Source of the DNA: a virus
DNA: 25,423 bases
Virus record (IMG/VR): IMGVR_UViG_3300032236_000021
Coordinates: 1-25,423 of that record
Reading direction: 5' to 3' (one strand)
Below the pieces are notes generated by a model. That model did not search any database. It was not told where the DNA came from and saw only the letters and a list, made by a program, of their open reading frames with translations. Numbering within the stretch: position 1 is the first letter of the stretch; each line of letters opens with the position of its first letter. The position numbers and the translations under genes were made by a program. Below, piece by piece: positions 1 to 8,323 of this stretch.

Positions 1-89
1 AATGGAAGCCACCAAACAGTTCCATCTTCGGTTGTTTTTTTCAAAGATTTAACGCCATCTTCGGCAGTTACGATTTCATATTTAGTCAT
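1..89 (-). CDS. Small fibre-downstream protein, truncated by window edge
   Basis: Only the first 29 or so codons are visible, beginning MTKYEIVTAEDG and running through KKTTEDGTVWWLP. The ATG at 89-87 follows the stop of the fibre gene by one base (TAA-A-ATG), with a GGAG element seven bases upstream, so it is translated with the fibre gene. Short proteins with a 'KTTEDG..WW' segment are often found directly after phage fibre genes. That is a recollection of the family pattern, not a functional assignment. The C-terminus lies outside the window. Confidence 0.65.
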   Translation of the reverse strand, partial: MTKYEIVTAEDGVKSLKKTTEDGTVWWLP

Positions 90-90
90 T

Positions 91-1506
91 TTATAACTCC
101 GCAGAAGCTGAAATTATGCCTGATGTGCCAGTAAATTCTAGTAATGCGGCATAACCAGTAGTAGATGAAGATGCAGTTGCGGCATCAAATTTTACAAAAT
201 TAGTTGTAGGAACAGCAAAAGAAAGTGCATTACAAGTGTTAATACTTCCTAAAGCAAAGTTTCCAACAGCATTAGCTGAAACAGAAGGTGCTGTCCGCAT
301 GGGAACTGGGAAAGAAATAACACCCCTAGCGGCAGTTGAACTATAAAAACGACCTGCACCAATAGGTGCGCCATCAGCAGTAGTTGTAAATGCTGTGAAA
401 TAGCGTTGGCAGTTAGCTAGGCTAGTCTGATAATTAACATACTCAAATCCAGTAGCACTACTTCCTACTTCTAGTTGAACACCAGTAATGTAGAATGTTG
501 CTCCGTTTGTTCCTACTACGGATGTTGCTCCTGTGGCTGAAGCGTAAGTACCACCTGACCATGAACCAGCAGTACCGCTATAAGTAGAACCTACACCAAG
601 ACCAAAAAATACTCCAAGACCAATACCGCTTGTTGTTAGCCAAGTACCGCTTGTATCGCCAGCAATGGTTATTGATTTAGTTTCCCAAGTATTTGCGGCT
701 GAAATTGTGTAAGTAAATGGATAGCTTCTATCCCAAGCACTATTACGCAAAGCACCGCCAAAAGTACCAGTTAATGAACTGCGGACTTGAAATGATAAAG
801 TAACAGTTTTTGCTGATGCAGTACCCCATCCTAAGTCGGCAACATTGTAGCCTTCAATCATTTGATACAGAGCAAGAATATCGCCTGAACCAACGCTATA
901 TGCAGAAGATGAAGTAATTAACGCACTATTTACAAAACCAGCAGGAGCAGTAGAACTTTGAGCAATGGACAATTTGCCTGTTGTTGTAATGTAATTAGCC
1001 CATCTATCAAGAACATATTGCCCGTTTGCTGGGTCAGAAGATGATGTGCCTCGTTGTGCAATAACCATCGCACCATTAATAATGCGATTCTTCATAATAG
1101 AAGCATTACCAGCACCAATTGAAGTATTAGCAACAGAAGTGTTAATTTTATCTATTGTTGGTGTAGTAACTGTAGGGCTAGTAGCCAATACAACAGCACC
1201 AGAACCAGTAGAAGTAGTGCCGCCTGTACCACCGTTAGCAACTGCAAGAGTACCAGCAAGGGTAACTACCCCTGTAGTAGCTGTGCTTGGTGTTAAACCT
1301 GTTGTGCCACCGCTAAATGAAGAAACATTAAGGTTTCCAGCTTTAGAAGCAATAGTTTGTACTACACCGCTTGAGTCTTTATAAAACAACTTACCATCGT
1401 TGGTGTTTATTGCTAATTCACCAGCTACTAGATTACCAGCAGTAGGGACAGCAGCAGCAGTCGTTGTGTAATACAAAGAGATGGGTGTAAATCCTGTTTG
1501 TGCCAT
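91..1506 (-). CDS. Tail fibre protein with lectin-like middle domain
   Basis: A 471-residue fibre or receptor-binding protein expected at the distal end of the short tail. The N-terminus (MAQTGFTPISLYYTTTA, then LAINTNDGKLFYKD at about residues 31-44) is a common phage fibre attachment module. It is followed by a Gly/Thr-rich stretch containing VANGGTGG. From about residue 140 (NRIINGAM) to the LANCQRYF motif (about 366) lies the beta-rich, carbohydrate-binding-like module frequent in environmental phage fibres, including the FYITGVQLEVGS strand. The remaining ~100 residues are a variable C-terminal head. An upstream TTG at 1524 could extend the frame by six codons. The ATG at 1506 is preferred because it follows the upstream stop by one base and has GGCGGGA upstream. 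Host receptor unknown. Confidence 0.85.
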   Translation of the reverse strand: MAQTGFTPISLYYTTTAAAVPTAGNLVAGELAINTNDGKLFYKDSSGVVQTIASKAGNLNVSSFSGGTTGLTPSTATTGVVTLAGTLAVANGGTGGTTSTGSGAVVLATSPTVTTPTIDKINTSVANTSIGAGNASIMKNRIINGAMVIAQRGTSSSDPANGQYVLDRWANYITTTGKLSIAQSSTAPAGFVNSALITSSSAYSVGSGDILALYQMIEGYNVADLGWGTASAKTVTLSFQVRSSLTGTFGGALRNSAWDRSYPFTYTISAANTWETKSITIAGDTSGTWLTTSGIGLGVFFGLGVGSTYSGTAGSWSGGTYASATGATSVVGTNGATFYITGVQLEVGSSATGFEYVNYQTSLANCQRYFTAFTTTADGAPIGAGRFYSSTAARGVISFPVPMRTAPSVSANAVGNFALGSINTCNALSFAVPTTNFVKFDAATASSSTTGYAALLEFTGTSGIISASAEL

Positions 1507-1507
1507 T

Positions 1508-1747
1508 TTAGTATGTCCCGCCAAATATGCCTGTTAAGGCTGTTAGTGTACCAACATTATTAATGTTATTTGTTGCCATATTGAGTGCGCCAGACATAGG
1601 TGTTTGACCATCTGAAGCTACTGATTGAGTAAGTGCGTCTGCTATGTTTTGCATAGTAGTGTTAGCCCAACTACTTGTAATAGTTGTCCCTGTGACTACG
1701 GGATTACCCGCAGGTAAGTTATAGGTACCGCTGCCGTTTCTACTCAT
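1508..1747 (-). CDS. Small fibre adaptor-like protein
   Basis: A 79-residue protein starting MSRNGSGTYNLPAGNPV and containing SDGQTPMSGALNM near residue 50. In many phages this exact type of segment forms the N-terminus of a long tail fibre, where it probably attaches the fibre to the tail. Here it is a stand-alone gene ending in GGTY one base before the large fibre gene. The ATG at 1747 is chosen over a TTG at 1759 because GGAGAAAAAG sits directly upstream as a strong ribosome binding site and the ATG overlaps the preceding stop by eight bases. Function is inferred from family resemblance and position. Confidence 0.8.
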   Translation of the reverse strand: MSRNGSGTYNLPAGNPVVTGTTITSSWANTTMQNIADALTQSVASDGQTPMSGALNMATNNINNVGTLTALTGIFGGTY

Positions 1748-3341
1748 CTTTTTCTCCAAGTGCTTTGTTTACAGCAGGACCAGTAGCGTAAGCTGACTTG
1801 CCTCTTAACATATCTGTTAATTTTCTCACAATTTCAGGTCTATTTGCTAATCCTACATCTGCTAAAGCATAAGGTATTGAAGCGATTGTGCCTGCTGCCC
1901 AGCCAAATGGACTTGCAGCATTGCCTCTGCCTATTGTGCCAGAGTCAGGTACTTTGCTAGGTAATGTAGAAACAGCAGCATCAGATAAGTCTTGCATTAA
2001 TGCTGTGCCTGTTGCTGACCTGTTTTTACCTGCTGACTCGTCTGCTTTTCGTACAGCAGCAGCTAACTGTGCAGGGCTAAACATATCTTGTGTATTAGCT
2101 TTTGAAGCAGCGTCACGCACAATGCTTAATCTAGCAAAAGCAGCGTTAGTTTTAGCTAATTCAGCGGCTTGTTTTGGATTGCTTTCAGCTAATGCAGTAC
2201 GCAAATTAACTAAAGCCTGCTTATATGCGTCACCTAAGTCTTGTTCGCTTGCAATAATAGATTTGCCATACGCTTTGGCTTTTTTAGACAATTCAGACTC
2301 TACTTTTTTAAAGTCTAAACCATCCATTGTGCCTTGTGGCCCAAGTCTTGTACCAATAATTTGTTGAATATTCTTTTTAAATGTGTCGCCTAAATTGTTA
2401 GGCAAACCATCAGCTAATTGAGTTAATTGACTCATGCTTGCTTTAAAATCAGGTGTGGCGCTAAAATTTAACTTAGGTAATAGGTCGTTATAAGCGTGTT
2501 TTACTTGCTGCTCTACTACTTGCATACCTTCTCTGCCAGCTTCTTTTGGCACTACACCATTAATAGGCTCTAATACTTGTTTAAATGCTGCTTTGTCAAA
2601 GCCTTCAATGCTTTTTGCACGACCTCTTTCAATCATGCCACCTACTACAGGATAGCTAGTTAACTTATCTTCTAAAGATTTAAGTACGCCACCCATGCGT
2701 TGGCCAGGTGTTAATTCAACACCTTTGTTAATTAAATTCTGTGCTTCTTTAGTAAATACAGGGCTAATAGCGTTAGTAATTGCGCCACCACCTAAACTTA
2801 AAGCTGCTGGTATTGCTGCGCCAAGAGCCATGCTTTTAGCTTTTTCTTTTGCAAATTCATCTTGTGATAAACCAGTTTTTTCTGGATTAACATACGCTGT
2901 ACCAGCACCTAAAGCTGTGTTTGTTGCAAACATATTGCCAAAACTAGGAATAAAGTTTTTTGCAGCCATAACTTTGTTTGCTACTGCTGTAGGTCCTAAA
3001 TTTTCACCAATTAAAGCCGCAGGTTCAGTAGTAAATTTTGACGCAATAGGACCAGCTTCTGCATTTAGTGCAGCTTGACGCTTATTTAATAAATCAACAG
3101 GGTAATCACCCATATTAGCTACAGATGGCACTACTTTGCCAGCTAATTGCCATGCCGCTTGATTTAAACCATAAAAAGGTTTTGCAGTATTAATTAATAA
3201 AGACGCAGGAATATTCATTGCGCCTTTTTTGACATTTTCCCATGTCAATTCATCAGATTTAGGCGCAGACGGACCTAAATAAGCGTCAGGATTAAATGAC
3301 TGAGGACTTGCAGCTAAATAATTATCTGGGTCAAATGCCAT
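1740..3341 (-). CDS. Internal virion / DNA ejection-type protein
   Basis: A 533-residue protein of the type encoded last among podovirus internal proteins, before the fibres. It starts MAFDPDNYLAASPQSFNPDAY, with a repeated 'FDPDxYL/FNPDAYL' element. It has an Ala/Gly-rich hydrophobic part (about residues 165-190, ALGAAIPAALSLGGGAIT) that could contact membrane. A widespread phage segment follows (GVELTPGQRMGGVLKSLEDK, about 208-227, then SYPVVGGMIERGR), and then an Ala/Lys-rich helical region. Proteins with the 'LTPGQ..GG..K..ED' block are structural or DNA-transfer proteins in other phages. No lytic transglycosylase motif is apparent. The ATG overlaps the upstream TAA by one base (TAATG). 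The exact role is inferred from context. Confidence 0.7.
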   Translation of the reverse strand: MAFDPDNYLAASPQSFNPDAYLGPSAPKSDELTWENVKKGAMNIPASLLINTAKPFYGLNQAAWQLAGKVVPSVANMGDYPVDLLNKRQAALNAEAGPIASKFTTEPAALIGENLGPTAVANKVMAAKNFIPSFGNMFATNTALGAGTAYVNPEKTGLSQDEFAKEKAKSMALGAAIPAALSLGGGAITNAISPVFTKEAQNLINKGVELTPGQRMGGVLKSLEDKLTSYPVVGGMIERGRAKSIEGFDKAAFKQVLEPINGVVPKEAGREGMQVVEQQVKHAYNDLLPKLNFSATPDFKASMSQLTQLADGLPNNLGDTFKKNIQQIIGTRLGPQGTMDGLDFKKVESELSKKAKAYGKSIIASEQDLGDAYKQALVNLRTALAESNPKQAAELAKTNAAFARLSIVRDAASKANTQDMFSPAQLAAAVRKADESAGKNRSATGTALMQDLSDAAVSTLPSKVPDSGTIGRGNAASPFGWAAGTIASIPYALADVGLANRPEIVRKLTDMLRGKSAYATGPAVNKALGEKDE

Positions 3342-4438
3342 TATTTTGCTCCTAAACGCTTCTTAATTTGTGCAGACCTAGGGTCTGAAGGATTAGCGTT
3401 TGCCCATGCCAATGCTTCTTGGTCTTGTTGATTAATTGCTGGTGGTTTTTGATTGCTAATACCTTGTGCGCCATACCAATTTTCGCTACCATATTTAGAG
3501 TTTGCAGCAGCAATCTTGCGCTCAAGTCTTGCGTTTGTGTCATCAACCCATTGCTGCAAATCTTTAGCATTGCCATAACCAGGAAATGAGCTTTTAGCTT
3601 GCATAATGTCTTTATCAGAAGCAGGGCCAGGTGGCAAGTTTTGAAGTGTTTGCATAACAGCAGAAGCATTAACTTTAGCTTGTGCAGCCAAAGCTGGATT
3701 ACCAAATTGACTTGCCAAATATTTTTTGACACCACTTTGAGTAACATCACCTAAAACTGTTTCAGTTGCGGCAATATCTGCAGGCTTTAATTGTTGTAAA
3801 CCTTGACGCAATTCATTTGCAGCATTAATAGCTTCTCTGTCTTTTGCTACTTCAGTTTTGCCAATAAATACGCCACCAGGTGCAATGTAATCGCCTTTTT
3901 TGTTAAAACGACCTTCGCCACCAAAGCCTTCACCATCGCCACCGCCACCAGCATTTTGAAATATAACTTTGCCGTCTGGACCAACAAGTGCGCCACCTTT
4001 GCCAACAACATGAGGCTTTTCAGCAGAAGGAATTGTATGCTCAAGTAAGCGAGGTAAAAATTCTTTGCCAGCGCCTGTTGTAGAGCTGTTGATAAGTTTT
4101 TGTGCAGTAGCAAAATCTTTGTTTGCAATAGCTTGATTAATTGCATCCATTTCAGTAGTGCGGGTGCCACGCAATTCTGCTGCAAGTGCTTTAGCTTGCT
4201 CGTCACCTTTGTTTTGCATATATGCGCCAGTCAGCATATTAGCTACAGGTGCTAAATTCTGAAAGAATGAAGTAGGCACATAGCGCCCGCTTACCATTTG
4301 ACCTTGTGGCTGTTGTGCGCCTTGCGACATTAACAGCTTAGCCATTTGTTGCTTGCGATTTAATTGCTGTTGCTGCTCATACATATCAGGCGACATATTC
4401 ATCGCTTGCATTAAATTAAATTCGTTATCTTGTGCCAT
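3341..4438 (-). CDS. Gln-rich internal virion protein, probable ejection component
   Basis: A 365-residue protein, Gln/Met-rich at the N-terminus (MAQDNEFNLMQAMNMSPDMY, then QQQQLNRKQQMAKLL). It has a predicted helical region with AALAAELRGTRTTEMDAI-like periodicity, a Gly-rich linker (about residues 165-175, GGGGDGEGFGGEG) and a C-terminal helical half containing LPPGPASDKDIMQAKSSFPG. No enzymatic motif is seen. It lies between an S74-tailed protein plus a small Gln-rich protein and the ejection-type protein at 1740, so it most likely belongs to the set of internal or tail-tip proteins that enter the cell with the DNA. The ATG at 4438 is preceded by AGGAAAAGTC, a good ribosome binding site. 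Two open frames inside it on the same strand are Leu/Lys-rich shadows. Confidence 0.65.
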   Translation of the reverse strand: MAQDNEFNLMQAMNMSPDMYEQQQQLNRKQQMAKLLMSQGAQQPQGQMVSGRYVPTSFFQNLAPVANMLTGAYMQNKGDEQAKALAAELRGTRTTEMDAINQAIANKDFATAQKLINSSTTGAGKEFLPRLLEHTIPSAEKPHVVGKGGALVGPDGKVIFQNAGGGGDGEGFGGEGRFNKKGDYIAPGGVFIGKTEVAKDREAINAANELRQGLQQLKPADIAATETVLGDVTQSGVKKYLASQFGNPALAAQAKVNASAVMQTLQNLPPGPASDKDIMQAKSSFPGYGNAKDLQQWVDDTNARLERKIAAANSKYGSENWYGAQGISNQKPPAINQQDQEALAWANANPSDPRSAQIKKRLGAK

Positions 4439-4449
4439 GACTTTTCCTG

Positions 4450-4755
4450 TTAATCGTATGACATAGTGTCAAAATGACTGTTGCTAAAGTTAGGGTTTGT
4501 GCCATAACTTGGGCCAGTATATTTTGCAGGCTCGTCTGGTTTTTTACGCAACATCATAGCCATAGCTAATGGGCTTAAACCCGACATACCACCACCTTGT
4601 TGCTGACCAGCTTCTTGCACTTGTTGATTTTGTTGTGCTAAAGCAAGCTGCTGCATCAATTTTTGTTGAGCAATATCTTGCATAGTAGGCGCATAGCCTG
4701 ACAAGTCTTGCTGACTCATGTACGGGTCTACATTAGTAATATATGGATTAGGCAT
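4450..4755 (-). CDS. Small Gln-rich virion-associated protein
   Basis: A 101-residue protein beginning MPNPYITNVDPYMSQQDLSG. It has a Gln/Leu heptad-like middle (QQKLMQQLALAQQNQQVQEA, about residues 30-49), a short Gly-rich turn and an Ala/Met-rich segment LSPLAMAMMLRKK. It resembles the small helical proteins interspersed with podovirus ejection proteins. The ATG lies within the end of the upstream S74-tailed gene (eight-base overlap), so translation is coupled. No function can be assigned from motifs. Confidence 0.65.
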   Translation of the reverse strand: MPNPYITNVDPYMSQQDLSGYAPTMQDIAQQKLMQQLALAQQNQQVQEAGQQQGGGMSGLSPLAMAMMLRKKPDEPAKYTGPSYGTNPNFSNSHFDTMSYD

Positions 4756-5872
4756 TTAACACCCCATAATCAACCATTTTAATTCCATCAGCACGAGTAA
4801 TAACAGCTTCAGGCATAATTTGCTCAACTTCTTGCGCCATAACACCAATATGTACGCCATGACCTGCTTCATCTTTAAACTCAGGCTTATACTCATATGT
4901 GTAAACAGGCAAGCCATTAGGCAACCAATAAACTTGAGTAATTTTCTCTTTAGTGCGTATGTCAGACATAATTGCTGCTGCGCCTAAAGTGCCACCAAGC
5001 GACATTAAGCCACTATTCATGCCTTGTTGCGCTGCTTGCTGTGCGTTAAAGTTACCCATTTGTGCGTTATAGCCCATTTGAGTGGCGCCTAAAATATCTG
5101 CGCCTTGTGTTGTTGCTTGTTGTGCAGAGTTTACAAAAGACGGGTTTTGCACTTGTGAACCACTACGCAATGCGCTCAATGTATTAAGTGGCAAGTTGTA
5201 ATTTGTAAGTGCTTGGTTATACGCTTGTTGCTGTGCAGTATTACCAAACTGGGCGCCCTGCAGGCCTTGATTAAACAGCGTGCTACCAGCTTGCAAACCA
5301 GTTAACTGTGATTGATTCATTAAATCGTTTTGCTGCATACCAAGACCCATTTTAGCCCTGTTATACGCTTCTGTGCCTGGCACTACACCTTGATTTGCTA
5401 ATTTAGCGTCAAGATTTTCTTGTTGAATTTGCATTTGTGGCTGCAAACGCTGTTGTAGCAACGCATTGGCTCTATCCCAACCTGCCATGCCACCTTGATT
5501 ATCTAAAGAAGTCTGAGTCTGTGGAATATTAGGGTTAAATCCTTGGCCCATTGTGTTTTGCACTTGACCAAGTTGTGCATTAATAGCAGAGCCTAAACCT
5601 AAACTGGTGCTATTTTGATTATTAAGTAATTGTTGCCCTACATCTGAAAGACTTGTTTTGGCAGTCCAAGTAGGATTGCCGTACGGGTCTGCACCAGTAA
5701 TTGAATAATCTAAATTGCCGTAAGGAGTAACTTGATTGACACGATTTGCAGCAGTAGCTAATCTAGCTGCATCCACATTACCTGCGGCAGTTTGCTGTGC
5801 TGCGCCAACATAATCGGGCGCTGCTGGCGCACTTGGCGCTGGGCCTAACCCTAGAAATCCACCACCACCCAT
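4748..5872 (-). CDS. Structural protein with C-terminal peptidase S74 chaperone domain
   Basis: A 374-residue protein. Residues 1-20 are Gly/Pro/Ala-rich and 20-300 are Gln/Asn/Ala-rich and helical, with repeated 'QG' and 'NxA' spacing. From about residue 303 the sequence changes to a typical intramolecular chaperone / peptidase S74 end: MSDIRTKEKI (302-311), VYTYEYKPEF (323-332) and HIGVMAQEVEQIMPEA (341-356), ending DGIKMVDYGVL. In this family the domain assists trimerisation and then cleaves itself off near the Ser of the SD.R.K motif (S303). At roughly 70 residues it is shorter than the endosialidase version, as is usual in small phages. It follows the GNAT-like gene and precedes the ejection-type genes. 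A GAGGAG element directly precedes the ATG. Confidence 0.8.
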   Translation of the reverse strand: MGGGGFLGLGPAPSAPAAPDYVGAAQQTAAGNVDAARLATAANRVNQVTPYGNLDYSITGADPYGNPTWTAKTSLSDVGQQLLNNQNSTSLGLGSAINAQLGQVQNTMGQGFNPNIPQTQTSLDNQGGMAGWDRANALLQQRLQPQMQIQQENLDAKLANQGVVPGTEAYNRAKMGLGMQQNDLMNQSQLTGLQAGSTLFNQGLQGAQFGNTAQQQAYNQALTNYNLPLNTLSALRSGSQVQNPSFVNSAQQATTQGADILGATQMGYNAQMGNFNAQQAAQQGMNSGLMSLGGTLGAAAIMSDIRTKEKITQVYWLPNGLPVYTYEYKPEFKDEAGHGVHIGVMAQEVEQIMPEAVITRADGIKMVDYGVLNA

Positions 5873-5873
5873 G

Positions 5874-6317
5874 TCATTCTCCTCTTGCTGTTCTTAAAGG
5901 GCATTTGATGTCGAGCCAACGACAATCTTCACGCCTCATAGCCATAATCACTAAGTCACCATCCATGTGAGCATCGGGGATTTCGGCTATCACTTTAAAA
6001 CCAAGGTGTCGGTTCAATCTAAGGGCATCTTCATTACTGCCACATATTTGCCCAATTATAACGCTAACTCCAAGAATATTAAAGGGATAATCGAAAGCCG
6101 CCCACAACAAATCTCGACTCATCCAATTCACTTCATCTACTGCCGCAATGTGCATTTGGCACGCTTTTGGCATAAAACTACAATAACCTACGACTGCTGC
6201 TAAATTACCATCTACTTCTTGACCTATACATACTGTTTCTGTAGGTAATGGGTAATTCATCATTCTTACTAACCAATCACCCATGTATTGCTGATTATCA
6301 GTAGTAACTTTTCTCAA
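5874..6317 (-). CDS. GNAT-like acetyltransferase-fold protein, TTG start
   Basis: A 147-residue protein with a GNAT-like layout. It starts (V)RKVTTDNQQ, has a central strand around VVGYCSFMP, and carries an acetyl-CoA-loop-like segment QICGSNEDALRLNRHLGFKV (about residues 90-109), where N..A...N..LGF is the typical GNAT end motif. GNAT-like genes are common between tail tube/hub and internal protein genes of podoviruses, where their role is unproven. The frame begins with TTG at 6317, overlapping the TGA of the upstream tail gene. AGGTGGGG lies about eight bases upstream, and this start preserves the usual N-terminal 'RKVT' strand. The first ATG (6284) would remove it. Catalytic activity is not established. 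Confidence 0.65.
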   Translation of the reverse strand: MRKVTTDNQQYMGDWLVRMMNYPLPTETVCIGQEVDGNLAAVVGYCSFMPKACQMHIAAVDEVNWMSRDLLWAAFDYPFNILGVSVIIGQICGSNEDALRLNRHLGFKVIAEIPDAHMDGDLVIMAMRREDCRWLDIKCPLRTARGE

Positions 6318-8323
6318 ACTACCCCACCTGCTTCCATTACATAGTCAGTTGAAGCCCAATGTAGCTCAATATTTCGACTTGCAGCATTAAGATTTACAGA
6401 ACCTGTGTAGCCTATGCCTGTAACACCTTGCCAAATTTTAGTAGTAACAAGTCCACCAGACCAAACATTATTATCCCATTTAGCTGTGTCCCAAATACCA
6501 TCTTTTTGTATGCTAGGATTAAATGAAACTGCGCCTAACTGTGATTGAGTGTCAAAATCTACGCTAATACCGCATAAAACGCTTGGCACCCCGCCAGTTG
6601 ATTGAAGTATTGGTCTTACCATAGTAAATCGTTTTAATTGACCTGGCGACTCAAAATAACTATATGCTTGTTGTGCAGTTGCGGTAATATTGCCTTCGTC
6701 ATCAGATAAACCTGAGTAAAAATTGCCCACAAATCCATTGCCACCAAAGTGCATATCTGCATCACCACTTACTTCCCAACAATATCCTTGAATATTAGTA
6801 AATCTAGCCCAAGATTTAGTAATGGTGTGCATTACATATTGTTCTATACCGTTAGGAATAGGAATATTAAGAATAAGCATATTTTCGCCAGCAAAATAAT
6901 TAATTTGCCAGCCAAATTCAGCAAAATACGAGCTTGCTGCTTGACTTACTGCAAAATAAATTTTGTCGGTTAAATTAATTCTAGGGTCTAATCTGCTAGA
7001 CTGTAGTGCAGAAGCTAAAGGCACAAGACCGTCTTGAGTAAGCAGCAATAAATCGCCTGACCATTTAAAAAAGCATCTACGACTAAATGTTTGACCTAAT
7101 TGCCATACACCTTTAAGCATCCATGTATCAGCATTATTAGGGTCTGTGCCGTTATAGACAATAACTTCACCCATTGAAGTTACAAATACTGCATAGTCAT
7201 CAGCTCCTTGACCTGCGTCAAGTGTCCATGTACCCATTGCTTGTAAATAGCCCGCATTACGAGCTATGCCACCAAAATAAAGGGGTGAAGCTGCGCCACC
7301 AATAGAATCTACAGGTAAATACCAGCAATTTAAAGTGTCTTTTTGAGTAAAATAAAGTCTGTTTTTAAACAAATTGACATTAATAAATGTGCTTGAGTCT
7401 GCGCCTGTTATGCCAATAGTGGTATAAGAGCCTGTTACAGAAGTGACTGTAGAAGTGCCTGTAGAGGTATAAGTAAAAGTGCTTGCGCCTGTTCTTGTAA
7501 TAACAAAAGTGCCATTAAAAGTGCTTTCAGAAGCACCACTAATAGTTACTCTATTGCCTGTAATTAAGCCGTGTGCTGTTGCAGTTGTTACAGTCGCAGT
7601 AGCAGACGGGCTTGTACGGGCAATGCTTGAAATTGTAGAAGCAGTAGTTGTTGTTGCTACATAAAACCATGCGCTGCCATCGTAAATCATTACAGGGTCA
7701 ACACCATTACACGCTACTAAAAAATGACCTGCTTGATTGCTTAAATTTACTGATTGTAATTTATCGCTAGTAATACCACTAAATACTTTAACAGCAGGAT
7801 TTTGTTTAGTTTCCCATATATCTGTACCTGCTGCGCCAAATAACTTATAACTTGAATTTAATGTGTAATTCATTAGCGTTTTAACAGGGGTTGCAGCTTG
7901 ATTTAAGTACGACCCTACTACTGTTGCATTACCGCTAGGTACAGTTAAAGTTGAATAAGTAAAAGTTGTAGTGCTAGTAACAGTAATTTTAAATACACCG
8001 CTATATGCTGCTGGCGTTGTACCTGAAATAGACACATAAGCTCCCGTAAGTAATCCATGAGCTGTTGCAGTAGTTAAAGTTGCTACTGTATCTACAAAAG
8101 TAATACTGCTAATGGTTTTAACGCCTGTAGATGTAGTCAAAATAGAGCCTACTGTATAGCCCTTACGCATAGTGACATCAGTAGGAGTAGGAAACCAATT
8201 TACTAGCTGTACTGCGTCTGTAGGACTCATGTTTGCAAGTGAATCCCTTGCGTTCCAGCCACCAATAGGTGATGGCACAGAAGCAGTTTTAGCTGTGTTT
8301 TGTTTAGCTCTCTGTAATAACAT
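6314..8323 (-). CDS. Tail hub/tube protein (P22 gp10- or T7 gp12-like role)
   Basis: A 669-residue tail protein. The N-terminus carries the signature found in many podovirus tail proteins: PSPIGGWNARDSLANM (about residues 17-32), VNWFPTPTDV (41-50), then MRKGY. Two homologous beta-rich inserts follow at about residues 70-140 and 230-301. Both read TATAHGL.TG..V.ISG, then F.GTF.IT and STFTY, which suggests duplicated Ig-like domains. The rest is beta-rich with Trp/Tyr (for example TWTLDAGQGADDYAVFVTSM), as expected for a propeller-like tail hub. It lies directly after the adaptor gene (TAATG overlap), which matches the usual adaptor-then-hub order. Likely built into the short tail. Assignment rests on family signature and synteny. 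Confidence 0.8.
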   Translation of the reverse strand: MLLQRAKQNTAKTASVPSPIGGWNARDSLANMSPTDAVQLVNWFPTPTDVTMRKGYTVGSILTTSTGVKTISSITFVDTVATLTTATAHGLLTGAYVSISGTTPAAYSGVFKITVTSTTTFTYSTLTVPSGNATVVGSYLNQAATPVKTLMNYTLNSSYKLFGAAGTDIWETKQNPAVKVFSGITSDKLQSVNLSNQAGHFLVACNGVDPVMIYDGSAWFYVATTTTASTISSIARTSPSATATVTTATAHGLITGNRVTISGASESTFNGTFVITRTGASTFTYTSTGTSTVTSVTGSYTTIGITGADSSTFINVNLFKNRLYFTQKDTLNCWYLPVDSIGGAASPLYFGGIARNAGYLQAMGTWTLDAGQGADDYAVFVTSMGEVIVYNGTDPNNADTWMLKGVWQLGQTFSRRCFFKWSGDLLLLTQDGLVPLASALQSSRLDPRINLTDKIYFAVSQAASSYFAEFGWQINYFAGENMLILNIPIPNGIEQYVMHTITKSWARFTNIQGYCWEVSGDADMHFGGNGFVGNFYSGLSDDEGNITATAQQAYSYFESPGQLKRFTMVRPILQSTGGVPSVLCGISVDFDTQSQLGAVSFNPSIQKDGIWDTAKWDNNVWSGGLVTTKIWQGVTGIGYTGSVNLNAASRNIELHWASTDYVMEAGGVV

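Noticed and set aside
1888-2367. 159-residue plus-strand open frame opposite the ejection-type gene
   Set aside because: It is the complement of an Ala/Lys-rich coding region with clear family motifs on the minus strand. The plus-strand product shows no recognisable motif or coupled start.
3352-4206. Two same-strand open frames (132 and 119 residues) within the gene at 3341
   Set aside because: Their products are Leu/Lys-rich out-of-frame readings of a Gln/Ala-rich gene and lack ribosome binding sites. The overlapping frame has a normal start, a coupled stop and a good ribosome binding site.
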